From Achatina immaculata (Eukaryota; Mollusca; Gastropoda; Stylommatophora; Achatinidae), in NCBI GenBank assembly GCA_009760885.1, contig CM019715.1, positions 24,641,642 to 24,705,641 of the forward strand: a DNA stretch of 64,000 nucleotides, given 5' to 3'. Shown piece after piece: positions 21,951 to 33,809 of the stretch (its first letter is position 1; every line of letters starts with the position of its first letter). The position numbers and the translations under genes were made by a program. Under the pieces are notes generated by a model that was not told the origin of the DNA, searched no databases, and saw only the letters and a list, made by a program, of their open reading frames with translations.

Positions 21951-22005
21951 ATTGACCGGATAAATAAAATACCGAGTTACATTATTGTATTTATCCGGTC
22001 AATCA
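21951..22005. repeat. Perfect 17 bp inverted repeat with 21 bp loop
   Basis: GATTGACCGGATAAATA at 21951-21967 and its exact reverse complement at 21989-22005 can form a stable hairpin. No T-run follows either arm, and it is not next to a recognised gene. It could be the ends of a tiny foldback element or part of an unrecognised repeat. Confidence 0.8.
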
Positions 22006-22841
22006 GTGGAAATATTTTCACGACAAGGTGAAAAAAAAAGATTTCTTTCTTTGCTGGATGCAGCTTACATATAATTCTTGTTACTAAACATAATTTAAAA
22101 TCATCATTAATTAGTTCTCGATTTTATATTTCGTCCTAATTTAGCCTTCATATGTTTTTCAAACTTGACCATCTGCGATGTTTCACATAGAAAGAACTAC
22201 TAGGATCTTTCAAACGCGTAAGTATTACTGACCGTTTGCGTTCTAGCATACTTAAATTATAGGACCAAACACCACTCGCAGGTGATCTCCGCTTCATTTG
22301 CTTAACTATCCCGAGCTAAAATACAAAAGCAAGCAAGAGATGGGTCTAACAGTCCGTGTCGTGGCATCACTCAAGTCCACAAGCCACAGGAATGTCAAAA
22401 TTATTTTGTAAACATTAAGCCTCTAGAGGGTCACTTTGAAAACATTTAGTCAGCCACTCCTGCTGATCTAACCAGAATCCGCTAAGGCCCTGAAGGCCAT
22501 TCTAGCGGCCAACCATTTGAACTGTTGCCCAATCAAATACACACAGGAGTTAGCATTCTACAGAAGGAAGGGAGAAGTGAAATTATTTTTTTTTGGTCTT
22601 AAAAATCTTTTTAAAAAGGATGTTTATCAGTGGGTATCTTAGACTAAAATATGTCATTTTCTTATTCTTCTTTCTATTTACGTCTATTATCAGCCGTCCT
22701 TTCTGTTTTCTTCTTGTTTTTTGTTTGGTCTAATGAAGGCAAAGCCGAAATATAGCAAGCTTGTTTTATTATTTCTTAAAGTTTACTCATTATTTTCCTG
22801 TAATTCGAATTCTGTTTACACAGTTTTAGTGCTATCAATTC

Positions 22842-22850
22842 AGAGAGAGA

Positions 22851-22894
<44 letters not shown>
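22842..22894. repeat. Compound microsatellite (GA)n(GT)n(GA)n
   Basis: Pure dinucleotide runs switch twice within about 50 bp. Confidence 0.95.
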
Positions 22895-22896
<2 letters not shown>

Positions 22897-23049
22897 TATT
22901 TTTATGTCAGCATCATTTATTTCATAGTACACACTAAATGCAAGGTGATCAAAAAATCCTGATTATAAAAAAAATCATATCTTATGAATCTGTGCTAAAT
23001 AAGAACATGAACACTACGCAGGCCAGCTAGTTCATAGTTTCTTCTCATT

Positions 23050-23545
23050 TTTGTGTGAACTCTGTTCAAAACGAGAGGGACAGCTCAAAATTTAATGTTT
23101 GGTGCAATCTAATGCATAAGGTTACAGGACCTTTCCTTTTTACGAAGCGCATCATTTGGGCAAATGTTTACCTGGACATGTTGGAGCCTTACGTAGTGAC
23201 TCAGAAGAGTTTCAGCGGGGGAAGTTTTCCAACAAGGTGGTGCACCACCATATTTGGGTTTAGATGTTCGTCAGTTCTTGAATGCAAACTTTCCAGACAG
23301 AAGGATTGAGTGAGAGAGATGGTCCAAATTTATAGCCACCACGTTCACCCATTTGACTTTTATATGGGGGTGTACAGGGGACAAAGCATTCAGTTCACCA
23401 ATTCTGGATATTAAAACTTTGAAAGAAAATATAACGGATGCTTTAGAGATGGTAACTAGACAGACAGAGACGAATTTAGAATAAATCCAGTGCAGTTCTC
23501 CGAGCACCAAAACGGAGCACATGATGAAGTGCATAAATAAGACTG
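23050..23545 (+). pseudogene. Tc1/mariner-like transposase relic
   Basis: The frame begins RDSSKFNVWCNLMHKVTGPF and continues to YLDMLEPYVV. A frameshift then leads to FQQGGAPPYLGLDVRQFLN, NFPDRRIE, a stop, and the ATTFTH block. In this transposase group the pattern is NVWCALMxxxxIGPFFF, FQQDGAPPH, RWIGRGGPxxWPPRSPDLTPxDFF. Here the catalytic Asp of QQDGA is Gly, the third-Asp block is unreadable, and several stops occur. No terminal repeats could be found around it. It sits about 110 bp before the intact-ended mariner. Confidence 0.75.
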
Positions 23546-23655
23546 AAAAAAAATACTTTTTGAGTTGAGATCAGATCTGAAAAATGTGTCTGTATCAACC
23601 ATATTTTTCTGCATTAAATGTTAAAATTACGAAACGATTACATGCTAGCCTTGTA

Positions 23656-24957
23656 CACGATCCGACAATTAAGTAATGAGACTAATTTCATTATGGGCAA
23701 AACAAAAATGTCATTTATGAAATAAAGCATGGAATCCAAAGAGGCAACCTTCATCTGTGATCTGGCAACTTTTCATCGTCGCCCGATAACCAGACGGCAA
23801 ACAGGCAGCCATTTTGTTGACCTAGTCAGAGGTACATTGTTACGTAATCAGCTTGGAGCAAAAATTTAAAATTAAAGTCTGTTTAAAACTCGGAACAAGT
23901 GCCATTGAGACACTTGAATTGATACGACAGGTTTATGGGGATAATTGTTTATCTCGTGCACAGATATTCAGATGGTATTCACAGTTCAAAAGTGGTGTGG
24001 AAACGATTACAAGTGCAACTAGACATGGACACTCAATTTCAGTTCGTAATGAGGAACTCATTGCAAAAGTCAGGGAACGGATACACGAAGATCGTTTTTT
24101 GACTGTGAGGATGATAGCAGATGAATTTGGTGTTAACCGAGAGACCATTAGTAAAATTTTAGTGGAAGATTTGGGCAAGAAAAAAGTTGCTTGCCGGTTT
24201 CTACAAGATTCGTCGCCTGATGACCAAAAACATCAGCGTGTTGACTATGCAAAAGACATCATTAAAACGTGTCGCAGAAATAAACATTTCTTAAATTTGA
24301 TTGTTGCTGAGGAGGAAATATGGATTTTCCGCTATGATCCCACAACTAAACGCCAAAGTGCTCAGTGGAAGTCATCATCATCACTAAAAAGCAAAAAAGT
24401 TTGTCTTCAAAAGTCGAAAGTGAAGACGATGTTAGTGTGCTTCTACGACAGCAAAAGAGTTAATCACAAAGAATTTATTCCAGAAGGACAGACTGTCTCT
24501 GCCAAAGTTTATTTAAGTATTTTGAAACGCCTATTGAAAAGGATTCTCCGAGTCCGACCCGAGTATTCAACACCTGGCAGTTTTTTCCTTCTTCGTGATA
24601 GTGCACCAGCTCACCGGGCGGTAGTTGTACAGGAATTTTTGGCCCAGAAACAGATGTGTGTTCTCAACCATCCACGCTATTCCTCAGATTTGTCTCCCTG
24701 CGATTATTTTCTATTCCCAAAATTAAGTTATCATTGAAAGGACGCTTCTTTGACGATACTGATAACATCCAATGGGCCGTAACAACGATGGGCCATACCA
24801 GCAGAAGAACTGCAGAGGTCGTTTCAGTATTTGTTAGATCGTGCCACTTACTGCATGAGTACTCATGAGGCTTACTTTGAATAAAATACAGGTTATATCT
24901 TTAACTGTTTGTTTTATTTTTAATGTAATTAGTCTCATTACTTAATTGTCGGACTTG
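23656..24957 (+). mobile_element. Mariner element with 32 bp TIRs and TA target
   Basis: The terminal inverted repeats are 23656-23687 and 24926-24957. They share TCCGACAATTAAGTAATGAG and the following ACTAATT, and differ in the outermost few bases. TA dinucleotides flank both ends (23654-23655 and 24958-24959), the mariner target duplication. At 1302 bp this is the usual full length for a mariner, with one transposase gene between the ends. Confidence 0.95.
23853..24883 (+). pseudogene. Mariner transposase (D,D34D type), inactivated
   Basis: This is a cut-and-paste transposase relic. The frame opens at a TTG where family members have ATG (LEQKFKIKVCLKLG), giving about 294 readable residues. 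The N-terminal helix-turn-helix region covers about residues 1-110 (LSRAQIFRWYSQFKSG and VRMIADEFGVNRETISKIL). In the catalytic domain the first Asp block, normally TGDE, reads AEEE, so Asp154 is Glu. The second Asp (LLRDSAPAHRA, Asp249) and third Asp (DLSPCDYFLFPK, Asp284) are present with 34 residues between them. After FPKL two frameshifts lead through LKGRFFDDTDNIQWAVTT to EELQRSFQYLLDRATYCMSTHEAYFE and a stop at 24883. The lost start, mutated catalytic residue and frameshifts make it non-functional. Confidence 0.92.
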
Positions 24958-25062
24958 TATATTTAATACTACTAACATGGCCTAAAAAGAGCAAAATGCA
25001 GTTATTACTCTAAGTGTGTATGTGAAATAATTTTAATTTAATATACTGGTATGTGTTTTAAA

Positions 25063-25065
<3 letters not shown>

Positions 25066-25103
<38 letters not shown>
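25066..25103. repeat. (TA)n microsatellite
   Basis: Uninterrupted TA dinucleotides, about 19 units. Confidence 0.95.
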
Positions 25104-25104
<1 letters not shown>

Positions 25105-26029
25105 TTTCGAAAAGTGTTCACATTTTTTGTGCAAGAAAGAAAATGTATAAAACTAATCAAGAATTATCTTTAAAAGTGATTAAACTTTTTTGTGATAGCA
25201 GACTATCGATGACCTGGATGTAGAACTAGCCGTCCACCCAAACTGCAGATTTATTTTCTGTATACGCTCCATTACAATTCTCTGTTATGATAACTTGGCC
25301 ATTGGCCACCAAGTTGTATTTTATTGCCAGTTTCCAGGGAGTATTTCGAAGACGTGGGATCAAATCTCAGGTAAGAACCTTCTCTACTTCAGTACACGGA
25401 AAGTCTGTTTACTCGAAATCAGTAATTTTTTTCTACACGGATTTTTCACGAAATATTTGCCCGAGACAATATTGAGTGCTAACTCGAAGGATTTTTAAGT
25501 AAAAAAAAATGTGAAACTTTAAATATTTTTACATGCACAAAAACTTTCATTCCTTAATTTTCATAAAAAAATAATGGTGAGTTGTTTTTTTTCTTGCTCA
25601 ATTCGCAAGTGTATTTTTCGTTCCAGTTTATTTGTACAGTACATGTGTCTCACACAACTCACACTGATGTAAATGAGTCTTCTACATTTTTCTATGCTGT
25701 CTTGTTACTCGAGCATAGTCATAGGGTATTTCCACTTGCGTGTTTTATTTTTCCATGCAAGCATTGAAAGTTATGTTGACATTTAAATTGATATGTCTGT
25801 GTATCAATAACATAATAACAACTAAATTTCATTTGAAAATATAGTAGACACTTTCTGCATTTGTCAAACACCTTCTGAGAAGCACAGCAGAATCTAGAAA
25901 TTAGCGAGTTAATTTTTAACATTACTTTGCGGGTAAGGATCCTGCATTAGTCAACAGTGAAATATTTTTCAATTACATCTTTGGCGTTCTCTTGAATTTG
26001 TGGATGGAAATGTTATTTCAAAAAGAAAG

Positions 26030-26112
26030 AAACAAACAAAAAGAAAGAAAGAAAGAAAGAAAGTAAGAAAGAAAGAAAGAAAGAAAAAAGAAATAAAGAA
26101 AGAAGGAAAGAA
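26030..26112. repeat. (GAAA)n purine-rich microsatellite
   Basis: Mostly AAAG tetranucleotides with scattered substitutions. Confidence 0.9.
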
Positions 26113-26608
26113 GGAAAAAGACTTACCTCGTTCTTTGTTTTGAAAGTTAATCAATGGGACAAATAAAATTTGCGGTTGAGTGGGCACTTTCTTCATATCA
26201 CTTCTCCGTCCTATTCAGGAAAAATATTTGTCTGCTACAGTACTACTGTAATTAGACTGAATTAAAAGACAAAAATACCTATCAAATGTAAATGAACTTA
26301 TTCTGTCCCTGACAGAATGATCATTATTGTTCGGAAGCTTTCTCAATCGGATTTTTTGTGACTTCTCATTATAATCATCGTCGTTATCGTTACTGCTGCA
26401 GGCCTGCCGGGACAGTATAGACAGATTTGAAATCACACAGCATTCAGAGCATTAAGAATATGTGAACTGTTTTGTAATAAATGATAAGCACTGAAATTTT
26501 ATGGCAATGATTTTAGATTCAAACTGTATCAATACATTCTAAAGAATTTTTTACATCCGTATGAATGTTATGATGTTTAATTTACGGATGATAGTTTGAG
26601 AGAATAGC

Positions 26609-26612
<4 letters not shown>

Positions 26613-26657
<45 letters not shown>
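26613..26657. repeat. (TA)n microsatellite next to a LINE-A fragment
   Basis: A pure TA run that abuts the 5'-truncated end of the LINE-A fragment at 26659. Confidence 0.95.
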
Positions 26658-26658
<1 letters not shown>

Positions 26659-26660
<2 letters not shown>

Positions 26661-26822
26661 GGGAGCAGAAGTAAGGGTAGACAAAAAGAGACATGGAGAA
26701 GAACAACAGAAAGGATGTTGAGCAATAGAGGGCTCACCTGGGCAAGAGCAGAAAAAAAGGCGAAGGACAGGCATTTGTGGAAAACCCTTGCGGAAGCCCC
26801 ATGTGCCCTGGGCACTCAAGGT
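26659..26822 (+). mobile_element. LINE-A 3' fragment
   Basis: The sequence corresponds to the end of the LINE-A coding region (SRSKGRQKETWRRTTERML, then LTWARAEKKAKDRHLW) and the short 3' UTR up to GGGCACTCAAGGTT. The expected (AG)n tail is absent, so the 3' end appears clipped. It meets the 3' end of a minus-strand LINE-E within a few bases, a tail-to-tail arrangement. Confidence 0.85.
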
Positions 26823-26824
26823 TA

Positions 26825-28372
26825 TTATATCCTTCCCGTGCCGTTGAACGTCACATAGGGCTCGCAAAATAGTTCGTCAATTTTTCCTGTCTTCAGTGAG
26901 TCTTTCAACCACATTAAGGGATTTTATGCCTGTTAATTTGGCCTCTCTTAATAATGTCCTCTTCAGAGTTTCACGCGGTCTGCCTCTTTTTCTTTGGCCT
27001 GTTGTGTTCCACTTGATAGCTTGTTTTGGTATTCTCTAATCATTTCTTCTCATCAATTGACCAACATATGTCCATCTCCTTTTCCTGATCACCCATGAAA
27101 GTGGTTGTTGTTCAGTCATCTGTCTTATCTCTACACTGTTCTTGAATTCGTTCCACTTGATGCCGAATATTTTCCTTAGGCATTTGTTTTCTAAAGAGTC
27201 TAATTTTTTGTCTATTTCTTTAGTTGTTTTCCAACTTTCGCATGCATAAATGAGGGTGGATATTACATTTGAATTGAATAGTCTGGTTTTTGTGCTTATA
27301 ACTTTTGAATTCCATATGTTCTCAAGATTCTTGAAGATCGATACTGCTTTTGCAATTCTGATTCTATCTTCCTTTCTGGTGTCACCATCCTAGTCTATAT
27401 AGCTGCCAAGGTATGCAGATTGATTGACTTCTTCACTATCTGTCCCTTCTATGTGTATTTTTCATTTTGATTAATGGGAATTTTCATTATTTTTGTTTTG
27501 TCCTTGTTAATTTCAAGTCCTATTTTGCTAGCCAGTGAAGATAGGCTATCTGTTTTTTCTTGCATGGAATTCACATTGTTACTGATAAGAGTTATGTCAT
27601 TAGCAAAATCAATATCTTCTAGCTGGGTCCCATGTACCCAATCAATACCTGTAACACCTGTGCAGCATTTTTTCATTATGAAGTCTATTGTACTTCCAAA
27701 AAGTAAAGGAGACAGTATACATCCTTGTTTCACGCCTGTTTCAATCTGGAACCATTCACTCATCTCTTCTTCTGTTTTGACTGCACAAACATATCCATTG
27801 TATAAGTCCTTAGTGATGTTGACAATTTTAGATGGTATTGCATATAGACTTAAAATTCTCCATAATGAATCTCTGTGTATGCTATCAAATGCCCTTTTAA
27901 AGTCTATGAAGTTCAGTAATAATGGTTTATGCTTTTCAATATGTTCTTCAAGAACATTGTTCGTAGACTAAAGATCTGGTCGAGACAGCTTCTCCCTTTT
28001 CGAAATCCTGCTTGTTCTTCTTTCATTGCGGTATCCACTATATCTTTAAGTCGGTTAAAAATAACCTTGCAAAATACTTTTGACACAACTGATATTAAAG
28101 TTACTCCTCTCCAGTTGTTACAGTCACTAAGGTTGCCTTTTTTTTGGCATTTTAACAATGATTCCTTTTTTCCATTTAGAAGGGACCTTTTCTTCTTTCC
28201 AAATCTTGTTAAACAGTCTCTGTAGTTGTCTCATGTTGTCACTATTGATAGCTTTTAGCATTTCGGGTGTTATTTCATCTTCATCTGCAGCTTTGTTGTT
28301 AGCCATTAAATTCACTGCTGTTTCTATTTCATGCAATTTAATTTCATGCTTATTACACTCACGATAATACAT
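26825..28372 (-). pseudogene. LINE-E, long 5'-truncated copy with FAND in place of FADD
   Basis: The minus strand gives NKAADEDEITPEMLKAINSDN, KMPKK (28372-28127), NNWRGVTLISVVSKVF and AGFRKGRSCLDQIF (28158-27913), then ETGVKQGCILSPLLF, LEDIDFANDITLIS and ASKIGLEINKDKTKIM (27763-27449). A degraded post-RT region and the basic C-terminus follow down to about 26.83 kb. The catalytic FADD is FAND, losing the second-last Asp, and several frameshifts separate the blocks. Motif order and spacing match LINE-A closely, so E and A are probably related families. Its 3' end would be a TAAGATG-like repeat, judged from the other copies. Confidence 0.85.
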
Positions 28373-28599
28373 GTTGATGTACTGTGTATGCAGTGTAGAT
28401 AATAAAATGTTGATTGATTTAATTGATTGACTTGGTAATGTGTATTGTTTATCAGATTGGATGATTGTACGTAATATGCTGCATAACTGGCATACATTAT
28501 CCTTTGATGGGAAATCCTGGGTTGTCGGTTAAATATGCATTTGAGCCTGGCCATCCCCAGTACGGTTCATCCCCAGTTGTAGGTTTAGCACCCACTAAG

Positions 28600-29030
28600 T
28601 TTACAGGGTGATCCTTCATGCCACCAACGCTGATATATGCCTCAAACTTGCATACTTGTATTTTGACCTCACACTCAGCTTATCAAGCAGAAAGCGCATG
28701 GCCGCTAGAGGAGTATCCCTCGTGCAACCCACGACCACTCTCACTGCTTCGTTCTGTACATGCTCTAGTCTGTTCAGCTGTGGATTTGACAGTGTGAGTA
28801 AGTCTAAACCATACTCCAATCACCGGCGCCTGCTTCAGTAACAATAGAGTGGGCTCTGGAAAATTTGCTGCAGCTGTTTAACTTAACTGCGTCCAACGCT
28901 TTCCTGACTTATTGTATGACATTGTCAACGTGTTGTGCAAAGGACAAGGATCGATCAAATGTGATATCTATATACTGCATGAAATATATTCTATTAATAT
29001 TTTGTCACCGACACTTCACCCTTGGAACTT
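28600..29030 (-). pseudogene. LINE-I 3' part (RT thumb and connection region)
   Basis: Minus-strand words include QYIDITFDRSLSFAQHVDNVIQ, VRKALDAVKL and, at 28819-28616, MEYGLDLLTLSNPQLNRLEHVQNEAVRVVVG with TRDTPLAAMRFLLDKLSVRSKYKYA. This pattern (GITFDRxLxFxxH, then a LEYG..LxxLExVQNxALRxxxG block) is the post-catalytic region of Jockey/CR1-type LINEs. It is the expected continuation of the LINE-I RT at 30.13-31.43 kb, on the same strand, with a LINE-E lying in between. Stops occur throughout. Confidence 0.75.
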
Positions 29031-29034
29031 CACA

Positions 29035-30128
29035 TCTTCTTACGTTTTACATCTTCCTGAACCGTTAAACGTCACACGGGGCTCGCATGGCAGTTTGCCA
29101 AGCTTTCCTGGTTTCGGCGAGCTTTTCAACCTCATCAAGGGACTTTATGCGTACTTATTTGGCCTCTCTTAACAATGTCCTCTTTAGACTTTGACGTGGT
29201 CGACCTCTTTTTCTTCGGCCTGTTGTGTTCCACTTGATAGCTTGTTTTGAGATTCTTCAACTGCTTCTTCTCATCACGTGACCGACATATGTCCATCTTT
29301 TTCTGATCACACATGAGACAGGTTCTATCATCTGCCTTATCTCTGCGTTGATTTTGAATTCGTTCCACTTTATACTGGGTGTTTTCCTTAGACATTTGTT
29401 TTCAAAAGAATCTAATTGTCTACTTCTTTAGTTGTTTTCCAGCTTTCTCGTGCATGCATTAAGGTGGATATTACATTTGAATTGAATAATCTTAACGGTT
29501 TTTTTGTGCTTATGCTATATGTTCCCAAGATTCTTAAAGGTCAATGCTGCTTTTGCAATTCGAATTCTAACTTCCTTTCTGGTGTCGTAGTTGCCGAGGT
29601 ACGCATATTGGTGTACTTCTTCAACAGCTGTTCCTTCTACGTATATTTTCCTTCTTGATTAATGGGAATTTCCATTATTTTTGTGTTTTCTTTTTTAATT
29701 TCAAGTCCTATTTTGCTAGCCAGTGAAGATAGGGTATTTGTTTTTTCTTGCATTGAATTCACATTGTCGTTGATAAGAGTTATATCATCTGCAAAAGCAA
29801 GATCTTTTAATTGGGTCCCATTTAGCCAGTCAATGCCCGTTTTATCTGTGCTGCATTTTTCATTATGAAATCTGTGGCAATTTCAAACAGCAAGGGAGAT
29901 AATAAACATTCTTGTTTCACCCCTGTTTCAGTCTGGAACCATTTGCTCATTCCTTCTTCTGTGTTGAATGCGCAAACATATCCGTTGCAGAGATCCTTAA
30001 TGATATTGACAGTTTTAGGTGGTATTCCATATAGTCTTAAAATTCTTTTTAAAGTGTATGAAATTCAGAATTAATTATTTGTTTTTGTTGCTCTTCAGTA
30101 TGTTCTTCATGTATTATTCTTAGAGATC
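29035..30128 (-). pseudogene. LINE-E copy lying inside LINE-I
   Basis: The minus strand carries RT relics (LAFADDITLINDNVNSMQEKT, ASKIGLEIKKENTKIM) with an intact FADD box, and the C-terminal basic region with NKCLRKTPSIKWNEFK, RKRWTYVGHVMRR and KRGRPRQSLKRTLLREAK. It ends near 29035 with degenerate GATGTAA-type repeats. Multiple frameshifts make it dead. Its two flanks are the collinear halves of LINE-I. I could not find a clean TSD, so insertion is inferred from collinearity alone. Confidence 0.75.
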
Positions 30129-32140
30129 TCCAGTTCTGTTATTTAATGAGCAGCACATGATAATTTTTCATGGTTTATCACAGCATTGTTATCCTCACAC
30201 CAGTCTGTTATCTGATCCACCCTGCTATGTACCCTTGTGGCTAGTTCCTCTCTACACCTCCATGCTCATTTGTTAATATATCATAAGTGTAGGTCAATGT
30301 TCTCCCTACACCGTTCCCAAATAATAGCGCAATATCAATATATATCGAATAGCACAGGAGACAAGACAGATCCCTGAGGCAGGACAGTTGCAATCGTTCT
30401 GGGCTCTGAAATCTACGATCTCTGTATCAAGGCAACTGATCGCCTTAACACCATTGAAGCTATCTATCGAACTAATCTTGCATTTCTCCAAACTCCATCA
30501 GAAGTATCAACAGGGTTATATAATCCACTTTGTTGTATGCATCCTCAGGATCAAGTGCCATAATAACGGTTTCCTCTTTTCTCTGGAATCCCTCATATAC
30601 ATCATATGCCAAGATCGCTGCATTATTAGTTGCATCTTTCTGGACGATAACTTTCTAATGTATTAAGCAGTAGTCCGCTAGTCTATAGAAAGCCTGATAG
30701 TTTTCCGGATATAATCCTCTCAGTCGCTTTCCCATATACATTTTTTAATGTTATAATTCGTTAACCATTCAGTTTTTTAAATTCCTTTACCTATTTTTGG
30801 CAAGGGAATCAAGTAACTCTGCAGCCATTCCTCGGTTATCATGACAGTCTTCAAACTCTGCAGTCTTCTGTCGTCTGCTTTACTACCGTGTTGTCAGCTT
30901 CTTTGAGATGTCCATTCCGGACGCCATCAGGACTGGGTGCACAATTTTTGGCAGACTTAATTGTCTGTCGTATCTCCTTCACTTCTATTTGACTTTCCGG
31001 GATTTCTGTTCGCACACAGCTTGATATTGTGTTTCTATTCATTACATGCTCTTTAAGATCTGCTTCTTTGACGTATCCCTGGAAAAAGGTTCTCTCTTTC
31101 TGTTTATCATTACCTTCCTCGACCCTTATGTTGGTATTCCCTTGTACTCCACGCTTGTTGTTCATCCTCCTCTGCACTTTCCAGAATTTGTGCAAATATT
31201 TCTCAGTTGTTATTTCTTGTATCAACTTATTCCATTTTCTCGCCTTTGACTCCATAGCAAGATATCTGAAAGCGTTTGTTGCCTCCCACATTTCCTCCTC
31301 TGCTCCATTCAGTTCTTTAGCTGTTATGTGGGGATTTCTTCTAGATCTTTGCCATCTTTGTGTCGCCTGTCGCTTGATCCGCCAAGCGTTTTCTATTTTC
31401 TCTGAGCACCAAAGTGGTTGACTCAATCTCCTGTTCTCTATTTTCTGTTGCCGGCTTTCATTCTAATCTATCCTGGGGCCTGGTCATATGATTGCTCATA
31501 TTTAAATGCCGTCTTCTCTTTTTGTAACTACATTTCCAAGTTCTATTAATTCTCACAGTACAGGATGGATGATTACTTCCATTATATGCAAGAACTTTGC
31601 AATGCACGCCAAGCAAGACTTATGTGTATACCAAAGCCAGATCTATGTTCGAATCTGTCCTGCTCTCTTATTGCCAGTCGCATTATTTTCTTTCTGTTCA
31701 CCACACATAGGTTCATTCCTAACAATGCAGTATGTAATGCTCGACCCTGCATATTTTCCACATTGCTGCCCCAGCTTGTACTTTGAACGTTAAAGTCGCC
31801 ATAAACCAGCATATCCCCAAGTAATTCTTCAAATTCAGATAAGAACTTTCATTATTCTTCGTCTGTGAGCGAGTTGTTTCCAACGTATATATTAATTATG
31901 TTGCACTTCCATTCCAGACTTGCAGGCATTGTACCTCCAAGCTGACAATGTTCTACTCCAACATGTCAATTATTTCACGTTGTAATCCAGCTTTCATTGC
32001 AACTTCCTCTCCCTAGACTCCACTGGAATCCAGGAAATCGAAGCGATTCTGTGTTTCCTGTAAGAGCATTATATCAAAATCATACAACATATGCTCCAGC
32101 ACAAGTGCCTGTGGTAACTTACAGACGTTAGCAACAACGC
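30129..32140 (-). pseudogene. LINE-I (Jockey/CR1-like), endonuclease and RT relic
   Basis: From 5' to 3' on minus: an endonuclease fragment, MLVYGDFNVQSTSWGSN and MQGRALHTALLGMNLCVVN (31812-31582, the GDFN block of the APE domain); a linker, LWCSEKIENAWRIKRQATQRW to CAPSPDGVRNGHLKEAD (31426-30851, with the PDGV block that opens the RT); then relics of RT motif A (ALDPEDAYNKVDYI) and of the region round the active site (FGNGVGRTLTYT, then VDQITDWCEDNNAVINHEKL, 30260-30150). Typical copies have a YTDD box after TLTYT; here it is broken. Frameshifts are frequent. Together with 28600-29030 this is one degraded element about 2.4 kb long. Confidence 0.75.
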
Positions 32141-33805
32141 GTTACAGGGAATAGAAATCTTGCTATGAAGATCCAAAAGAAAACTATGTATTAAGCACAA
32201 TAAAATAAGTGATATAACTGCAATCTGACATGACATTATTGAAGGTACTGTGGTTAGAAAGAGTTAGTGATGACAAAACACCAAGAAATGAACACTGAGA
32301 AACGCCAATCGATTGGTTTCAGGAAGTGACAGCCGTTAGTCTGTAGGAGGCCAGAATGAGAACTTGATATCTACAAATGAATGAATGAATGAATGAGGAC
32401 TTGCTATTCACGTATTTCCAATCTTTCGATGTGTGAGAAAATTTAATCACAGCTGGGTCCTTTGTAAGAAACATGTTTCCGTTTATATTTAAGTCTGAAG
32501 AATCTACGAAAAAAGAGCCTAAATTTGAGTCCTTGTGAAATAAACTAAAATACCCCGCACAAAGCAATTACAGTAAAATTGTGAAAAAAAAACATTCAGC
32601 AGGATCACAAACTTTACTTACTAACATTAAATATTTCTACTCACACTTTTGTCAGACAACAGAAACATAAGACTAGAAGAAAAAGTAAATAGGAACGAAT
32701 TTAGAAAAGCAATAGAAAATATATGAATGATATTATTTTTTAAAATATTACAAAGCCATAGTAATCTACTGTAATATAATGTTTATCTAGGGAATGTGGT
32801 ACAACACTAAGTCTTCTTATTCTGAGATGATCGTATTTATTTACAATGAACACCATCCAAGAAATATTTGCGGATAGTTTTCGGTTTGTCTGTTAATTAC
32901 GCTAATACTCTGTACTTCGTCACTCTATAAAGCCATTGATCCAGCATCGACAAATAAGTGCAAACCAAATTTTAAGTGCGCACAGCATTTAGCATGCTAT
33001 AAGCGTTTTATTATAGTTTGGTCAGAAAGCTCAGAAACGGTGATGAAATACCCGGCGAAGCTTTCATGGAAACTGAAATATTTACATTGTCCGAAATACA
33101 TAAATATGTTCGATTAACACCGAATATATCAGTACTACTGTGCACATGTATGTTGAATTGAATGTTCGTATGGTTTATGACTATTATACAATCATCTCTC
33201 AGCAGTACTTGGAACTACTTTCTGGTTGGTCCAACAGAAATATTTCTGAAAAAAAGAGGCTGTACCTTTTTTTTCTAAATAAATAGAAGAAAAATAAATA
33301 TACTGCAATCAACAGGCCATTCATCATAGCGGCCCATATCTTTTCCTTACATTATGATTAATATGTAGTGGAGTGCACTAAAGTATTCCAGAAAGAGCAC
33401 TAGAAATAATGAAGTAGGGAAAGAAAGAAAGTAAGAAAGAAAGAAGCGAGAGAACAAGACTGAAATGAAAGCCAAGAGAACGAGATTGCATACTAAATAG
33501 TGGTCCAATTTTACCACCTCACATACGAGGTAATGTCGGAAAGTTCCCGAGTTATGGACACGCTGTGACTGTAGCGTGTGACAAATACGCACTGGACATC
33601 GAAAATCATTACTCCTAAGCTTACTGAGTCAGTCTAACACTTCCTATCGTATTCACTTTGTGCACGCGTTCTGGCAACCTGCTTTAGGACCTCTCTGCAG
33701 TCGTTATGATGGGTGACAAAGTTGAGCAACGTGCCGGCATCAAAGTTTCACAGATTCAAATGTCAGATTTAGTGTCATTACATTCAGGACAGTCCCATAT
33801 ATACT
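32141..33805. other. Unassigned stretch
   Basis: No motif is recognisable. A short (GAAT)n run at 32376-32396 resembles the LINE-B tail, but no LINE-B sequence adjoins it. A (GAAA)-like tract occurs near 33420-33450. Confidence 0.4.
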
Positions 33806-33809
33806 ACGC

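Larger units (their letters stand above)
20751..23049. other. Non-genic stretch with a hairpin and a microsatellite
   Basis: Apart from the relic at 20800-21010, the hairpin at 21951-22005 and the microsatellite at 22842-22894, I recognise nothing here. Frames are short and lack family motifs. Confidence 0.4.
24960..26612. other. Non-genic stretch with simple repeats
   Basis: The segment contains a (TA)n run at 25066-25103 and a (GAAA)n-type purine tract at about 26030-26112. No protein motif is visible. Confidence 0.5.

Noticed and set aside
32376..32400. LINE-B tail at the (GAAT)n run
   Set aside because: No LINE-B coding or 3' UTR sequence lies on either side. It is probably a simple repeat.
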